This document shows, in pieces, positions 7,932 through 15,171 of a stretch of 42,905 bases of DNA. Below the pieces are notes generated by a model. That model had not been told where the DNA came from. It did not search any database and saw only the letters and a program-made list of their open reading frames with translations. The number at the start of each line of letters is the position of its first letter. Within the stretch, counting starts at the first letter, position 1. The stretch spans positions 1 to 42,905 of IMG/VR virus record IMGVR_UViG_3300036860_000398. One strand, 5' to 3'. Source of the DNA: a virus. The position numbers and the translations under genes were made by a program.

Positions 7932-8208
7932 GGCCGCACCTCGACTGGGGTCACTTTCAGGTTGACCGGGACGCTCACCGCTTCACTCTTCACGCTGAGC
8001 CCGTCTCCGGAGCAGGTCACGTTGCCATTGACGATGTTCGTGCGGGCGACGCGGGCCGTCCCGTAGATCGTATTGACTTGCACACACACGCTGGCCGGAT
8101 CGTCATGGCCTGGATGAGCTCGCTGATGTTCGTCGATGAACACCCACCGAAAAGCGCTAGTGCAAGAAAAAGACCGAAGCCGCGCACTGTCCGCACCAGC
8201 AGGCGCAT
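7928..8208 (-). pseudogene. lipoprotein-like gene split by an apparent -1 frameshift
   Basis: From ATG 8208 the frame gives a signal peptide and lipobox (MRLLVRTVRGFGLFLALALF, then GGCSS) and NISELIQAM, but it then runs into unrelated sequence to a stop at 8017. The frame one base back continues naturally with DPASVCVQVNTIYGTARV, then NVTCSGDGLSVKSE, to the stop at 7928. Together the parts resemble one small phage lipoprotein. The join lies near 8098-8106. A one-base deletion, an assembly error or ribosomal slippage could explain it; I see no classic slippery heptamer. An upstream GTG at 8307, overlapping the previous stop, offers a longer N-terminus with a CIGC motif. Confidence 0.5.
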
Positions 8209-8303
8209 GATGACGTGCAAGGCGTGGTCCTTGGCTTGGAGTTCCAGCTCTTTGAGGCGGCAGCCGATGCACGCCACGGGCGGAAGCGCGAAGGGGGTGC
8301 GCC

Positions 8304-8540
8304 TCACGGAATCACCTCGAGCCACCGACAGGCCGCCCGATAGAGGGCATCGCCGAGATTCACCCCGTGGTTCACGAAGTCCTGCCCCTGACCGCGCGTG
8401 GAGACGCGCCATTCCGCGTGACCTTTCCGTTTGTTCCAGCCCAGCCGTACCAAGACATAGCCCCCTTCCGAGCGGGCGGTAAGAATGAGCAGGAGCCGCC
8501 CGATCTCGTCGGACATGGCCCGCGTGAGCCGCGGCTCCAC
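8304..8540 (-). CDS. small protein (78 aa), unknown
   Basis: The GTG at 8540 has a GGAG about 5 nt upstream. An ATG eight codons later (MSDEIGRLLLILTARSEGGY) is the alternative start. The protein looks alpha/beta (YVLVRLGWNKRKGHAEWRV, then ALYRAACRWLEVIP). No family is recognised. It follows the tailspike gene and precedes the lipoprotein-like gene. Confidence 0.5.
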   Translation of the reverse strand: MEPRLTRAMSDEIGRLLLILTARSEGGYVLVRLGWNKRKGHAEWRVSTRGQGQDFVNHGVNLGDALYRAACRWLEVIP

Positions 8541-8553
8541 CCCGTCTCCATGG

Positions 8554-10653
8554 TCAACTGACGGTGACCGTGGGTGGCGTCCCTACCGGCACGGGCTGGG
8601 GATCGGCCGGCACCATCACGGTCGTACTCGCTTCGACGAGCACCGTGCCGGCGCTATCCTTCAGCCCCACATACGCGGTGGTCGCATTGCTGCCGACGTT
8701 GGTAAACGTGCCGTTCACGAGCACGGTCTTGGGCACAGTCGCCTCCAGGGTCAAGAGTTTCGCTTCGTAGGGCGCGTAGGTCTCCGTGAGCGTGCGGCCA
8801 TCGGGCCGCGTGAAGATGGCCGTCACGGTGGCATTGAGGTAATTGCAGGTGAACACCTGCCCCGTCGTCTTGGCGAGCCAATGAATCGCCGGGCTGCTCA
8901 CGCTCTGAATCAGCGGCGCCGCCTCGGCGATCAGCGCGGGTTCTACCTGGGCGAGTTCATTGACCAGGGTTTTGAATCGGTTCATATACTCGAGCCGATT
9001 CGCGTCCCAGACGTTGGACGGCCCGGCCCCATTGTTGCTGGCCCACGCCAGGGCGTTCGTGCCCAGCGACCACCAGAAGAGGCCCCGGGCCCCTTCGATG
9101 ATGGCCATGTAGGCATGCGTGCGCATCTGCGCGAGGGTCGGCCACGGACTACCGGAGAAGCTGAAGAACTGGAGAACGGCAATCGTGGGCCGGGCATTCT
9201 GCACGGCGGCGACGGAGGCCCGCGTATCCGTGGCCACCTTCTCGTGCGTGTACCCCCCCGTGGGCGCCGGCCCGAACATGGGATAGCTGTCGATGCCGGG
9301 AAGATCACAGACGTCGCGCCACAAGCTGAGGTGATTGAGATTGATGGCGAGCGTCGCGCCCGCGGGATTGAGCGTCAGCAACCGCTGCCGGCGGGTGAAC
9401 GTCGCGGGCACTGTCTCGGGGAACGCTTCGTCTGCGACGTAGTAGCCGGCGAAACCCGGATGCGCGGCGTTGTCCTTGACGTCCTGATCGCTCAGATCGG
9501 TGATGAAAGCGGGGGGCGAGGTGGTGCCGGTCGGATAGGAGCCGTTGAAGACGTTGGCCGTCTGGAAGTAGACGACCCCTCGCGCAAACAACGAGTCCAT
9601 CATGACGCGCATGATCGACGCCGGGGTCGCGCCGAAGAAGTAGTTCAGGTAGGCGTTGAAGTGCGTACCGTCGAGGTGGCGTCCGGCGTTGTCCGTGAGG
9701 CTCCAGAGTTTCGACTCCCAGAACGACGCGGCGCTGCTCGTATCCAGGCCAGAGTCGTAGGCCCCCAGCAGGAACCGGGGCGTCCCGTGGAGCACGATGC
9801 AGTTGTGTTCGTCGCAGGCGACATTCATCAGCGCCTTTTGCGATCCTGGGACGCGGGCCACCCGATACGCCGGCGCGGTATAGGCGCCGGCGGTCACCGT
9901 GACGGTGTGGACCGTCCAGGGCACCATCGCGCTCGCGTCGAGCGTGATCTCCCCATTCATGGCCGGGGCGGTGACGGTGCTCACGACGCCCCCGGCACTG
10001 TCCACGAGTTGCGCCGCGAGCGTGCCCGTCGCCCCGGCCGGCACCGTCACGCCGGCACGAATGGTGAGTGGCTGATCGTCGAAGAGCAGCCCGCGCCAGT
10101 TGGGATAGCGCAGGAAGACGTCGACGGGCAGATCGACCATGCGCTCGAGGGCCACGTCGTCGAACCAAGCGATCCCGCCGGCCGGCATGTGGTACGCCTC
10201 CAAGCTCACCCGATGCTCGGCCGGCGCCGTCACCTCCAGGGCCGGAATGATGACCTGGGTCCATGGGACGGAGGCGCCCGTGATGACCGGGGAGGCGGCC
10301 ACGACGGTGCTGCCCCGGAGCACGGTGACCCGCACCCCGTAGGTCACCCCCGGCAGCGGCGCCGGGGACACCAAGCCCGTGCCGGTGATCCAGACGGTGA
10401 GCCGCCACGTGCCCGCGGCGAGCGTGCACTTCTGAGTGGCCGAGGGCACGAAGGTGGGGGCGTTATACGTCAGCCGCAGACTCTGCGTGCCGCTGTGGGC
10501 CACGGCGGGGTCGAGGGCGAATTGATTGGCCGGCAAGACCGTCCACGCGGTGAGCCCGCTCTCGAAGCCCCCGTTCAGGAGGAGGGACGGGGCAAAGGTG
10601 CGTGCGGGGAGCGCCGTGAGGCCCAGGGGCATGAGATCCGTCAGCGTGGGCAC
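8554..10653 (-). CDS. tailspike with carbohydrate-binding and glycoside-hydrolase-like TIM-barrel domains
   Basis: The GTG at 10653 is preferred because it has a GAGGGG site and avoids overlapping the upstream gene; this gives 699 residues. Residues about 20-172 look like a carbohydrate-binding jelly-roll (LLLNGGFESGLTAW, then SGTQSLRLTY, then GIAWFDDVALE). A beta linker follows. From about 290 to 540 the pattern fits a retaining-type TIM-barrel hydrolase: HFNAYLNYFF, a strand ending YYVADEAFPE with candidate catalytic Glu409, GIDSYPMFGP, and GLFWWSLGTNA. A beta-sandwich ends the protein. It probably cleaves a host capsule or exopolysaccharide. The substrate is unknown. Confidence 0.72.
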   Translation of the reverse strand: MPTLTDLMPLGLTALPARTFAPSLLLNGGFESGLTAWTVLPANQFALDPAVAHSGTQSLRLTYNAPTFVPSATQKCTLAAGTWRLTVWITGTGLVSPAPLPGVTYGVRVTVLRGSTVVAASPVITGASVPWTQVIIPALEVTAPAEHRVSLEAYHMPAGGIAWFDDVALERMVDLPVDVFLRYPNWRGLLFDDQPLTIRAGVTVPAGATGTLAAQLVDSAGGVVSTVTAPAMNGEITLDASAMVPWTVHTVTVTAGAYTAPAYRVARVPGSQKALMNVACDEHNCIVLHGTPRFLLGAYDSGLDTSSAASFWESKLWSLTDNAGRHLDGTHFNAYLNYFFGATPASIMRVMMDSLFARGVVYFQTANVFNGSYPTGTTSPPAFITDLSDQDVKDNAAHPGFAGYYVADEAFPETVPATFTRRQRLLTLNPAGATLAINLNHLSLWRDVCDLPGIDSYPMFGPAPTGGYTHEKVATDTRASVAAVQNARPTIAVLQFFSFSGSPWPTLAQMRTHAYMAIIEGARGLFWWSLGTNALAWASNNGAGPSNVWDANRLEYMNRFKTLVNELAQVEPALIAEAAPLIQSVSSPAIHWLAKTTGQVFTCNYLNATVTAIFTRPDGRTLTETYAPYEAKLLTLEATVPKTVLVNGTFTNVGSNATTAYVGLKDSAGTVLVEASTTVMVPADPQPVPVGTPPTVTVS

Positions 10654-10666
10654 GGATGCAAGCCCC

Positions 10667-11107
10667 TCATTCGGGTTTCCGATTGAGCAAGCGATCGCTC
10701 TTCTCATTCAGCAAGACGAGGGCCCGGTCGATGCGATCCAAGCGCTGCTCGGTCATGGTGCTGCGCACTTCCACCTTGGCCAGCTCCAGGCGGGCCGCGT
10801 TGGCCGTCTCGGCCATGGAATGAATGCGCTCCCGCACGATGTCCACCTGTTCATCCAGGTGCTCGCGCATCGTGGCGTCCCCGCTGGTCTGGGCCTTTCC
10901 CAGCTCGTGGTGGCCCTTCTCCAGCGCGTCAAGCCGGACCGTGTTGGCCTGGTGCAAGAGCAGCACTTGGTTCATGGAGGCTTTCAGATTGGCCTCGTGG
11001 GTGGCCGAGATCCGGCCATACTTGTAGATCCCCCACGCGAGCGTGCCGGCATATAAAAGGGCCTGCGCGACGTCCCGAATGGATACCGACCAATCAATCC
11101 CATTCAC
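10667..11107 (-). CDS. membrane-anchored coiled-coil protein
   Basis: The 146-residue protein starts at a GTG overlapping the upstream stop (GTGA). One N-terminal span (VAQALLYAGTLAWGIYKYG) is followed by about 110 residues of charged coiled coil with heptad Leu/Val/Ile. Topology resembles an inner-membrane spanin or a holin-associated coiled-coil protein, but no partner outer-membrane spanin is obvious. It could also assist tailspike assembly. Confidence 0.55.
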   Translation of the reverse strand: MNGIDWSVSIRDVAQALLYAGTLAWGIYKYGRISATHEANLKASMNQVLLLHQANTVRLDALEKGHHELGKAQTSGDATMREHLDEQVDIVRERIHSMAETANAARLELAKVEVRSTMTEQRLDRIDRALVLLNEKSDRLLNRKPE

Positions 11108-11565
11108 GCGAGCCGAGCTTTGATGGCGTCAATGGCCGTCCGCAGGTCGTCCCGATGCGCCGTCAGCGTGGCGATCTCGACGTCAAGCTGATGCTTGGTC
11201 GCCGCGGCGTCGGCTTCCCGCGCTTTCATCTCGTCCGCTTGTCGCCGCTCGGCATCGCTGATCGCCGCATCGGCTTCCGCCTGCGCCTGCGCCGCCGTGG
11301 CCTGCATCTGCTCGATTTGCTTCGTCACGTCCTCCCGCACCGCCGCCGCCTGCTGCGCGGCCGTGCTCAGACTTTCCTGCTCCGCCTGTCGCTGCGCCTG
11401 GAGCTCGGCGATCTCCCGCTCCAGCCGCGCTTGTTGCTCTCCCAGCTCCTTCACGTGGGCGGTGGCGGCGTCGGCCAGGTCGAGCGCCTCGAGTGCTCGC
11501 GTGATCGGGTCGGCGAGATGGACCTTGGCGAAGTACAACGCCTCGCGCGCTTCGTGACTCTCCAT
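11104..11565 (-). CDS. long coiled-coil protein (153 aa)
   Basis: After about 30 residues (ALYFAKVHLADPITRALEAL) the protein is an almost continuous coiled coil of Ala, Glu, Gln and Arg (about residues 40-150) with no Cys. It could be a minor structural or chaperone-like protein. Its function is unknown. It lies between the capsid block and the membrane coiled-coil gene. Confidence 0.6.
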   Translation of the reverse strand: MESHEAREALYFAKVHLADPITRALEALDLADAATAHVKELGEQQARLEREIAELQAQRQAEQESLSTAAQQAAAVREDVTKQIEQMQATAAQAQAEADAAISDAERRQADEMKAREADAAATKHQLDVEIATLTAHRDDLRTAIDAIKARLA

Positions 11566-11871
11566 TCAGCCCTCCCGATACAGCACGGTCACTTTTTCGG
11601 CGCCCACGCCCTTCACGTCGCGGACGTTCAGCATCGCCACCCGGGCCGGGATCGCATGCAGCCCCCGGAGGCCCTGGACAGGAACTCCTGAGACCAGGGC
11701 AAGCACATCGAAATGCACGCCGTCCAGGGAGCCGACCAGCGTGGCGGTACCGTCCAGGATGTGGACGGTGAGCGGGCCCGTGACCACACGGGGCACGAAG
11801 GTGTCGCCGCTCACTCCGCTCCAGGCCCAGCACTCGGTATTCACGACGCGTTCGGCCTTGACTTCGGCCAT
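11566..11871 (-). CDS. small beta-rich protein near capsid genes (101 aa)
   Basis: It starts MAEVKAERVVNTECWAWSGV and consists mainly of predicted strands (LTVHILDGTATLVGSLDG, HFDVLALVSG, RVAMLNVRDV, KVTVLY). It resembles the small beta-barrel proteins found downstream of capsid genes. A hairpin lies between it and the upstream capsid-associated gene. Exact role unknown. Confidence 0.5.
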   Translation of the reverse strand: MAEVKAERVVNTECWAWSGVSGDTFVPRVVTGPLTVHILDGTATLVGSLDGVHFDVLALVSGVPVQGLRGLHAIPARVAMLNVRDVKGVGAEKVTVLYREG

Positions 11872-11882
11872 GAAGACTCCGT

Positions 11883-11914
11883 GGCTGGGGACCCAGCGAC
11901 CTAGGCCCCCAGCC
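11883..11914 (-). terminator. strong hairpin downstream of capsid-associated gene
   Basis: The arms ggctgggg (11883-11890) and ccccagcc (11907-11914) are perfectly complementary, separated by 16 nt. The hairpin sits in the only spacer between the capsid block and the tail block. No U-tract follows on the minus-strand transcript, so it may weaken rather than stop transcription, lowering tail gene expression relative to capsid. Confidence 0.45.
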
Positions 11915-11927
11915 GGTGACGAACGGT

Positions 11928-12410
11928 TTACGCCCCCGGACGCAAGAACTCCGCGGCCAGCACGATCTTGCTAACGCCGCTGCCCATCGACACGTTGTTG
12001 GTGCGGATCACGATGTCCGACTGCACGGGCACCGGCCACCCGCACGCCGTCATGTTGAAGAGCCCGCACGTCGAGCCGGTGGTGTTCGCCGCCGCCAGGT
12101 TGAGCGTGCCGGTGAAGAGTGAACAGTTGGTGACGGCCCCCGTGGCCGCCGAGTTGACCGGCACGATGCCGACGGTGGCCGTGAGGTTCGCCACCGCGTA
12201 CTCCCAGAACACGCGTCCGTTGAGGATGATGTCGCCTTTCTCGAGACGCACCATGTGGATCTCTTGATCCGCGAAGGCCACGGCACTGCTGCCTTCGAAG
12301 ACCGCGCACGAGCCCATCTGCCGCCCCGGCCAGGGAACGGGAGGCTTGATCGACGGCGTGAGATTGATATTTGTGAGCTCGATCCCGTATACCGCGCTGC
12401 TGACTGGCAT
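11928..12410 (-). CDS. capsid-associated structural protein
   Basis: The 160-residue protein follows the major capsid gene after an AGGAGG site. Features of the family that often accompanies this capsid type are visible: a middle segment IHMVRLEKGDIILNGRVFWE, then GIVPVNSAATG, and a final KIVLAAEFLRPG strand. Four Cys occur as SCAVF, NCSLF, TCGLF and ACGWP. A role in capsid decoration or stabilisation is likely but not proven. Confidence 0.6.
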   Translation of the reverse strand: MPVSSAVYGIELTNINLTPSIKPPVPWPGRQMGSCAVFEGSSAVAFADQEIHMVRLEKGDIILNGRVFWEYAVANLTATVGIVPVNSAATGAVTNCSLFTGTLNLAAANTTGSTCGLFNMTACGWPVPVQSDIVIRTNNVSMGSGVSKIVLAAEFLRPGA

Positions 12411-12431
12411 GGTCTCCCTCCTTTCCCGGCC

Positions 12432-13346
12432 TTAGGCCGATTCGTCGATGCCGATGCTGACCACCGCTTCGTCTTCTACCCGCACCGCGCCCTGCACAAA
12501 TTTCACGATGATCCGGAGGTTGTTCCACTTCCCCGGATCGCGCACCATCTCCGTGTTGAAGTCCCGCGCGAGATTCGCCGTCACGGCATCCCGCTGCCAG
12601 GCAATGCACGTGCGGATGTTGCCGCTCTTGGGCAGGATCGGCGAGGCCATGGTGGTCCCACCGCCGAGGGCATCCGTGACTTTCAGCCACTGGAAGCCCA
12701 TGTAGATTGCGCCCTCTTTGATCGTCCCCGTCATCAGGGCTTGCAGACTGGAAAAGTCCGCGCTGGTGACTTGTGAGTCCGACAGTAGCTTTTCGATGGC
12801 GAATGGCGACACCGCGATGTGGCGCCCTTCCGTGCGCACGCCGTTGACGTCCAGGATTCGGTACGCTTGGCGCAATTTCGCGATGGTCATGTTGGTGCCG
12901 CCGTTGGCGATGGCCTGGCCGCTCGGCAAGGCCACACTCGTCACTGCATCCGCCGCGGAGACCGACAGCGCGGAGCCCAGCATGGCGGTAGTGATGGTCA
13001 GGGCGGTTTGCCGGTTGTACGCATACGCGAAGTTGCGCGCGTAGTCGTTCTCCGGCGAAATCAGCATTTTCACTTCGTCGATATCGTCGATCATCTCGCT
13101 CAGACCGAAGTCCGCGAGCGTCAACCGACGACGGGTATGGATGAACGGGGTCAGATCGGTGTCGGCGTGCCGGCTAAGGATCTGCACGGCTTCGACACCT
13201 TGCAACCGCTCCACGTTGAAGGTCTTGCCCTTGATGCCACTGCGAATCCGCACGGCGGATCGCCACATCTCGCCCATCTCCTGGGACAAGGTGTAAATCG
13301 TGGCCTCGAAGGCATGGACAAACGCGACGTCCACTGTCCAGGCCAT
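12432..13346 (-). CDS. major capsid protein
   Basis: The 304-residue protein lies in the expected position after scaffold. Its features fit an HK97-fold capsid of podovirus type: an N-terminal helix (HAFEATIYTLSQEMGEMW), an E-loop-like stretch (KGKTFNVERLQG), RRRLTLADFG, a long helix (FAYAYNRQTALTITTAML), and P-domain strands (RHIAVSPFAIEKLL, SADFSSLQALMTGTIKEGAI). It has one Cys. The start has an AGGGAGTCC site. Confidence 0.85.
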   Translation of the reverse strand: MAWTVDVAFVHAFEATIYTLSQEMGEMWRSAVRIRSGIKGKTFNVERLQGVEAVQILSRHADTDLTPFIHTRRRLTLADFGLSEMIDDIDEVKMLISPENDYARNFAYAYNRQTALTITTAMLGSALSVSAADAVTSVALPSGQAIANGGTNMTIAKLRQAYRILDVNGVRTEGRHIAVSPFAIEKLLSDSQVTSADFSSLQALMTGTIKEGAIYMGFQWLKVTDALGGGTTMASPILPKSGNIRTCIAWQRDAVTANLARDFNTEMVRDPGKWNNLRIIVKFVQGAVRVEDEAVVSIGIDESA

Positions 13347-13461
13347 GAAGGACTCCCTCTGCGCTCACGTCGGTGTCTTGACGTCGCGGGAAGTAGTCGC
13401 CCTCGGCGGCTTCCCTCACGGCTGTGTCGTCGCCGTTCCACCCGCTGGTCTGTCCCAGCGT

Positions 13462-13490
13462 CGCCCGGGCTCTCGCGAGCTAATCGGGCG
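13462..13490. other. nested inverted repeat in the spacer upstream of the capsid gene
   Basis: Outer arms cgcccg (13462-13467) and cgggcg (13485-13490) enclose a second stem gctc/gagc (13469-13472 and 13477-13480) with a 4-nt loop. It lies in the 167-nt gene-free spacer 13347-13513 between the small decoration-like gene and the capsid gene. It may be an attenuator, an RNA-processing site or a 5'-UTR stabiliser for the capsid mRNA. I see no convincing sigma70 promoter there. Confidence 0.35.
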
Positions 13491-13513
13491 TTGTTCTGCT
13501 CTGTCGGCGCTCC

Positions 13514-13753
13514 TTACCCCGCCACGTTGGCGCGGTCGATCGTCACGATGTAGGTATTGCCGCACGTGGTCGCATTCGTGGCCCAGAACTCGCTCGGGGC
13601 GGTACTGGCGACGGTGTACAAGATCAGGCAGTTGATGGCCAGATGGTTCGGGCGCCCCTCCAGAAAGCTGATGCGCTCGAGCACCACGGCGTTGGCGCCG
13701 CCTCCCACACTGCCCACGCTGCGCAGGAACATCTGCTGGACGATTTCGGCCAT
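13514..13753 (-). CDS. small protein between scaffold and capsid (79 aa)
   Basis: It begins MAEIVQQMFLRSVGSVGGG and is probably a small beta-barrel (VVLERISFLEGRPNHLAINC, then NTYIVTIDRANVAG). Its place between scaffold and major capsid suggests a head decoration or capsid-assembly protein. The two Cys include TTCGNTY. No family is recognised with certainty. Confidence 0.55.
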   Translation of the reverse strand: MAEIVQQMFLRSVGSVGGGANAVVLERISFLEGRPNHLAINCLILYTVASTAPSEFWATNATTCGNTYIVTIDRANVAG

Positions 13754-14668
13754 CTAGCCCTCCGGAATCGTGATGGTGCGCGTCAACGCATCCACGCCGC
13801 GACCACCGCGGGCGATGCCGATCAGTGCATGGAATTTTTCCAGCGCTTGCACGTGGCCGGGATGCGAGCCGTTCCAATACGGGCCCTTCTTGTCGGCCAG
13901 CAACGCCGCGATCTGCGCTTCCGCGTCCTCGCGGCTGACTTCGCCGGGAATGTCGCCCGTGATCTCGCCGTCCTCCAGCATGGCCCCGCCGATCCACGCC
14001 AAAAGCTTCACCATCGCGGGACTGTTGCCTGACTCTTGCTCAATGAGATGGGCGATTCGAGGATCGCCAGTTTTCTCCGCCGCCACTCGAGCGGCCTCAC
14101 GAGCAAGAGCCAGGTTCCGCGAATACAGAGGCGAGTTCTTCGGGCCCCAGGACTTCACGAGATCCGCCTCGGCCTCGCGCCGCTCCGTAGCATCTCGGGC
14201 CGTCACCTGATCGGCGCCCTTGATGGCCAGCTCGGCGAAAAGGTCGATGGCGGCCTGCGCCTGCTTCGGGGTGTAGCCCGCACTGTGCAAGCGCGTCAGC
14301 GCGTGGCCCTGGAGCACCGGGTCCCACGTCTTGCCGGGCACCTCCGGCCACGTCACCGGGTACTTGTCGGGCGACTCCGGCACCCCCAGCTTGCCGTGGA
14401 AGGCTTTCCACTCGTCCGGCGTCGCGCCCTCTTTCGGCACCCGAATGGCGTCGCCCACCATGCGCTTGGTTTCCGTGTACGACTTGGCGAGGGCGGCGAT
14501 GTCCTTGAAGGACTCCAGCGACTTGTCGGCGCGCAGGTCCTCGGGCAGCACATTCCGCCACGTGAGATTGACCAGCTCGGCATCGGACAGCTTCTCCCAA
14601 TCGGGTTCGCTGGGAGCGCCGTTCGTCTCGTGGGCGACGGTTGGGGCTGTGACGACTTCATCCGCCAC
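13754..14668 (-). CDS. scaffolding protein
   Basis: The 304-residue, acidic, mostly helical, Cys-free protein lies directly between portal and capsid. The conserved-looking centre (LPEDLRADKSLESFKDIAAL, AKSYTETKRMVGDAI, PDEWKAFHGKLGVP, ESPDKYPV) matches phage scaffold proteins of this group. The C-terminal region (EDAEAQIAALLADKKGPYWN, then HPGHVQALEKFHAL) is the usual capsid-interacting helical end. It would assemble the procapsid and then leave. Confidence 0.85.
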   Translation of the reverse strand: MADEVVTAPTVAHETNGAPSEPDWEKLSDAELVNLTWRNVLPEDLRADKSLESFKDIAALAKSYTETKRMVGDAIRVPKEGATPDEWKAFHGKLGVPESPDKYPVTWPEVPGKTWDPVLQGHALTRLHSAGYTPKQAQAAIDLFAELAIKGADQVTARDATERREAEADLVKSWGPKNSPLYSRNLALAREAARVAAEKTGDPRIAHLIEQESGNSPAMVKLLAWIGGAMLEDGEITGDIPGEVSREDAEAQIAALLADKKGPYWNGSHPGHVQALEKFHALIGIARGGRGVDALTRTITIPEG

Positions 14669-14891
14669 TGTGCATTCTCCTCAAGCCGAGATCGACGACC
14701 TTGGCGCCCGTCAGCATCAGCCACGCGAGAAATGCGGGGAACGAATCGTCCGCCGGCAAGTGATCCGTCATGACCGGCGGCATAGTGTCGCGCTCCCAGC
14801 GCAGCGCGTGCTTCAACTCGCGCCAGCGGCCCTCGAGCATGTCGGCGGCCTTGGAATCCATCTCCACCATGAGATAGCGGGTGGCGTTCAT
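14658..14891 (-). CDS. small protein (77 aa), unknown
   Basis: It starts MNATRYLMVEMDSKAADMLE with an ATGA overlap to the upstream zinc-motif gene, and overlaps the scaffold start by 11 nt. It is a mixed alpha/beta sequence. No family is recognised. It belongs to the head gene operon. Confidence 0.5.
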   Translation of the reverse strand: MNATRYLMVEMDSKAADMLEGRWRELKHALRWERDTMPPVMTDHLPADDSFPAFLAWLMLTGAKVVDLGLRRMHSGG

Positions 14892-15013
14892 CGACAGCTA
14901 CAACAACCGCGTCGCGTGCGCTCTATCACACGTCGGCAACGGCGACAGTAGATCGTGACGCGGGGGCCCCGGTCGGTCTGCACGACAATCGCGTAGGTGC
15001 TAATGGGCTTCAC
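14888..15013 (-). CDS. zinc-binding mini-protein (41 aa), paralogue of 16851-17024
   Basis: GTG at 15013 overlaps the upstream stop (GTGA). After a short beta-like segment the protein has CRRC and CCSC separated by ten residues, a four-Cys zinc site. The layout (Tyr, about ten residues, G-x-RV, C-R-x-C, then CC-x-C) matches the mini-protein on the other side of the portal gene. Possible roles are nucleic-acid or protein binding. Confidence 0.55.
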   Translation of the reverse strand: MKPISTYAIVVQTDRGPRVTIYCRRCRRVIERTRRGCCSCR

Positions 15014-15171
15014 TTCCGCCCCCGCAACTGGATCATCCGCGCCAGCACTTCCCCCGCGTTCTTCTGCGCGTTGACCAAGCGCGCGATGTCCTCCAAGACG
15101 ATGTGATCGATGTCCCGATAGGCGCGCACGAGCGCCGCCTGCTCGGTCTCTTGCTGTTCCTTCGTCTTCAC
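15010..15171 (-). CDS. small helical protein after portal (53 aa)
   Basis: The predicted protein begins MKTKEQQETEQAALVRAYRD and is amphipathic and charged throughout. GTG at 15171 overlaps the portal stop (GTGA), and its own stop overlaps the next GTG. It could be a portal- or scaffold-associated helical peptide. No family is recognised. Confidence 0.55.
   Translation of the reverse strand: MKTKEQQETEQAALVRAYRDIDHIVLEDIARLVNAQKNAGEVLARMIQLRGRK

Noticed and set aside
8090-8200. Programmed -1 ribosomal frameshift in the lipoprotein gene
   Set aside because: No X-XXY-YYZ slippery heptamer in the correct frame and no obvious downstream pseudoknot near the joining point. A deletion is simpler, so it is reported only as an apparent frameshift.
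8485-10686. A 733-codon open frame on the plus strand opposite the tailspike gene
   Set aside because: Its composition is Arg/Gly/His/Pro-rich low-complexity, as expected from the antisense of GC-rich coding DNA. The minus frame encodes recognisable domains.
1807-12410. Genetic-code change in which TGC/TGT means something other than Cys in virion genes
   Set aside because: Other genes use the same codons at expected zinc sites (for example CPDC...CGVC at 28105-28347). A code change limited to virion genes is not plausible.
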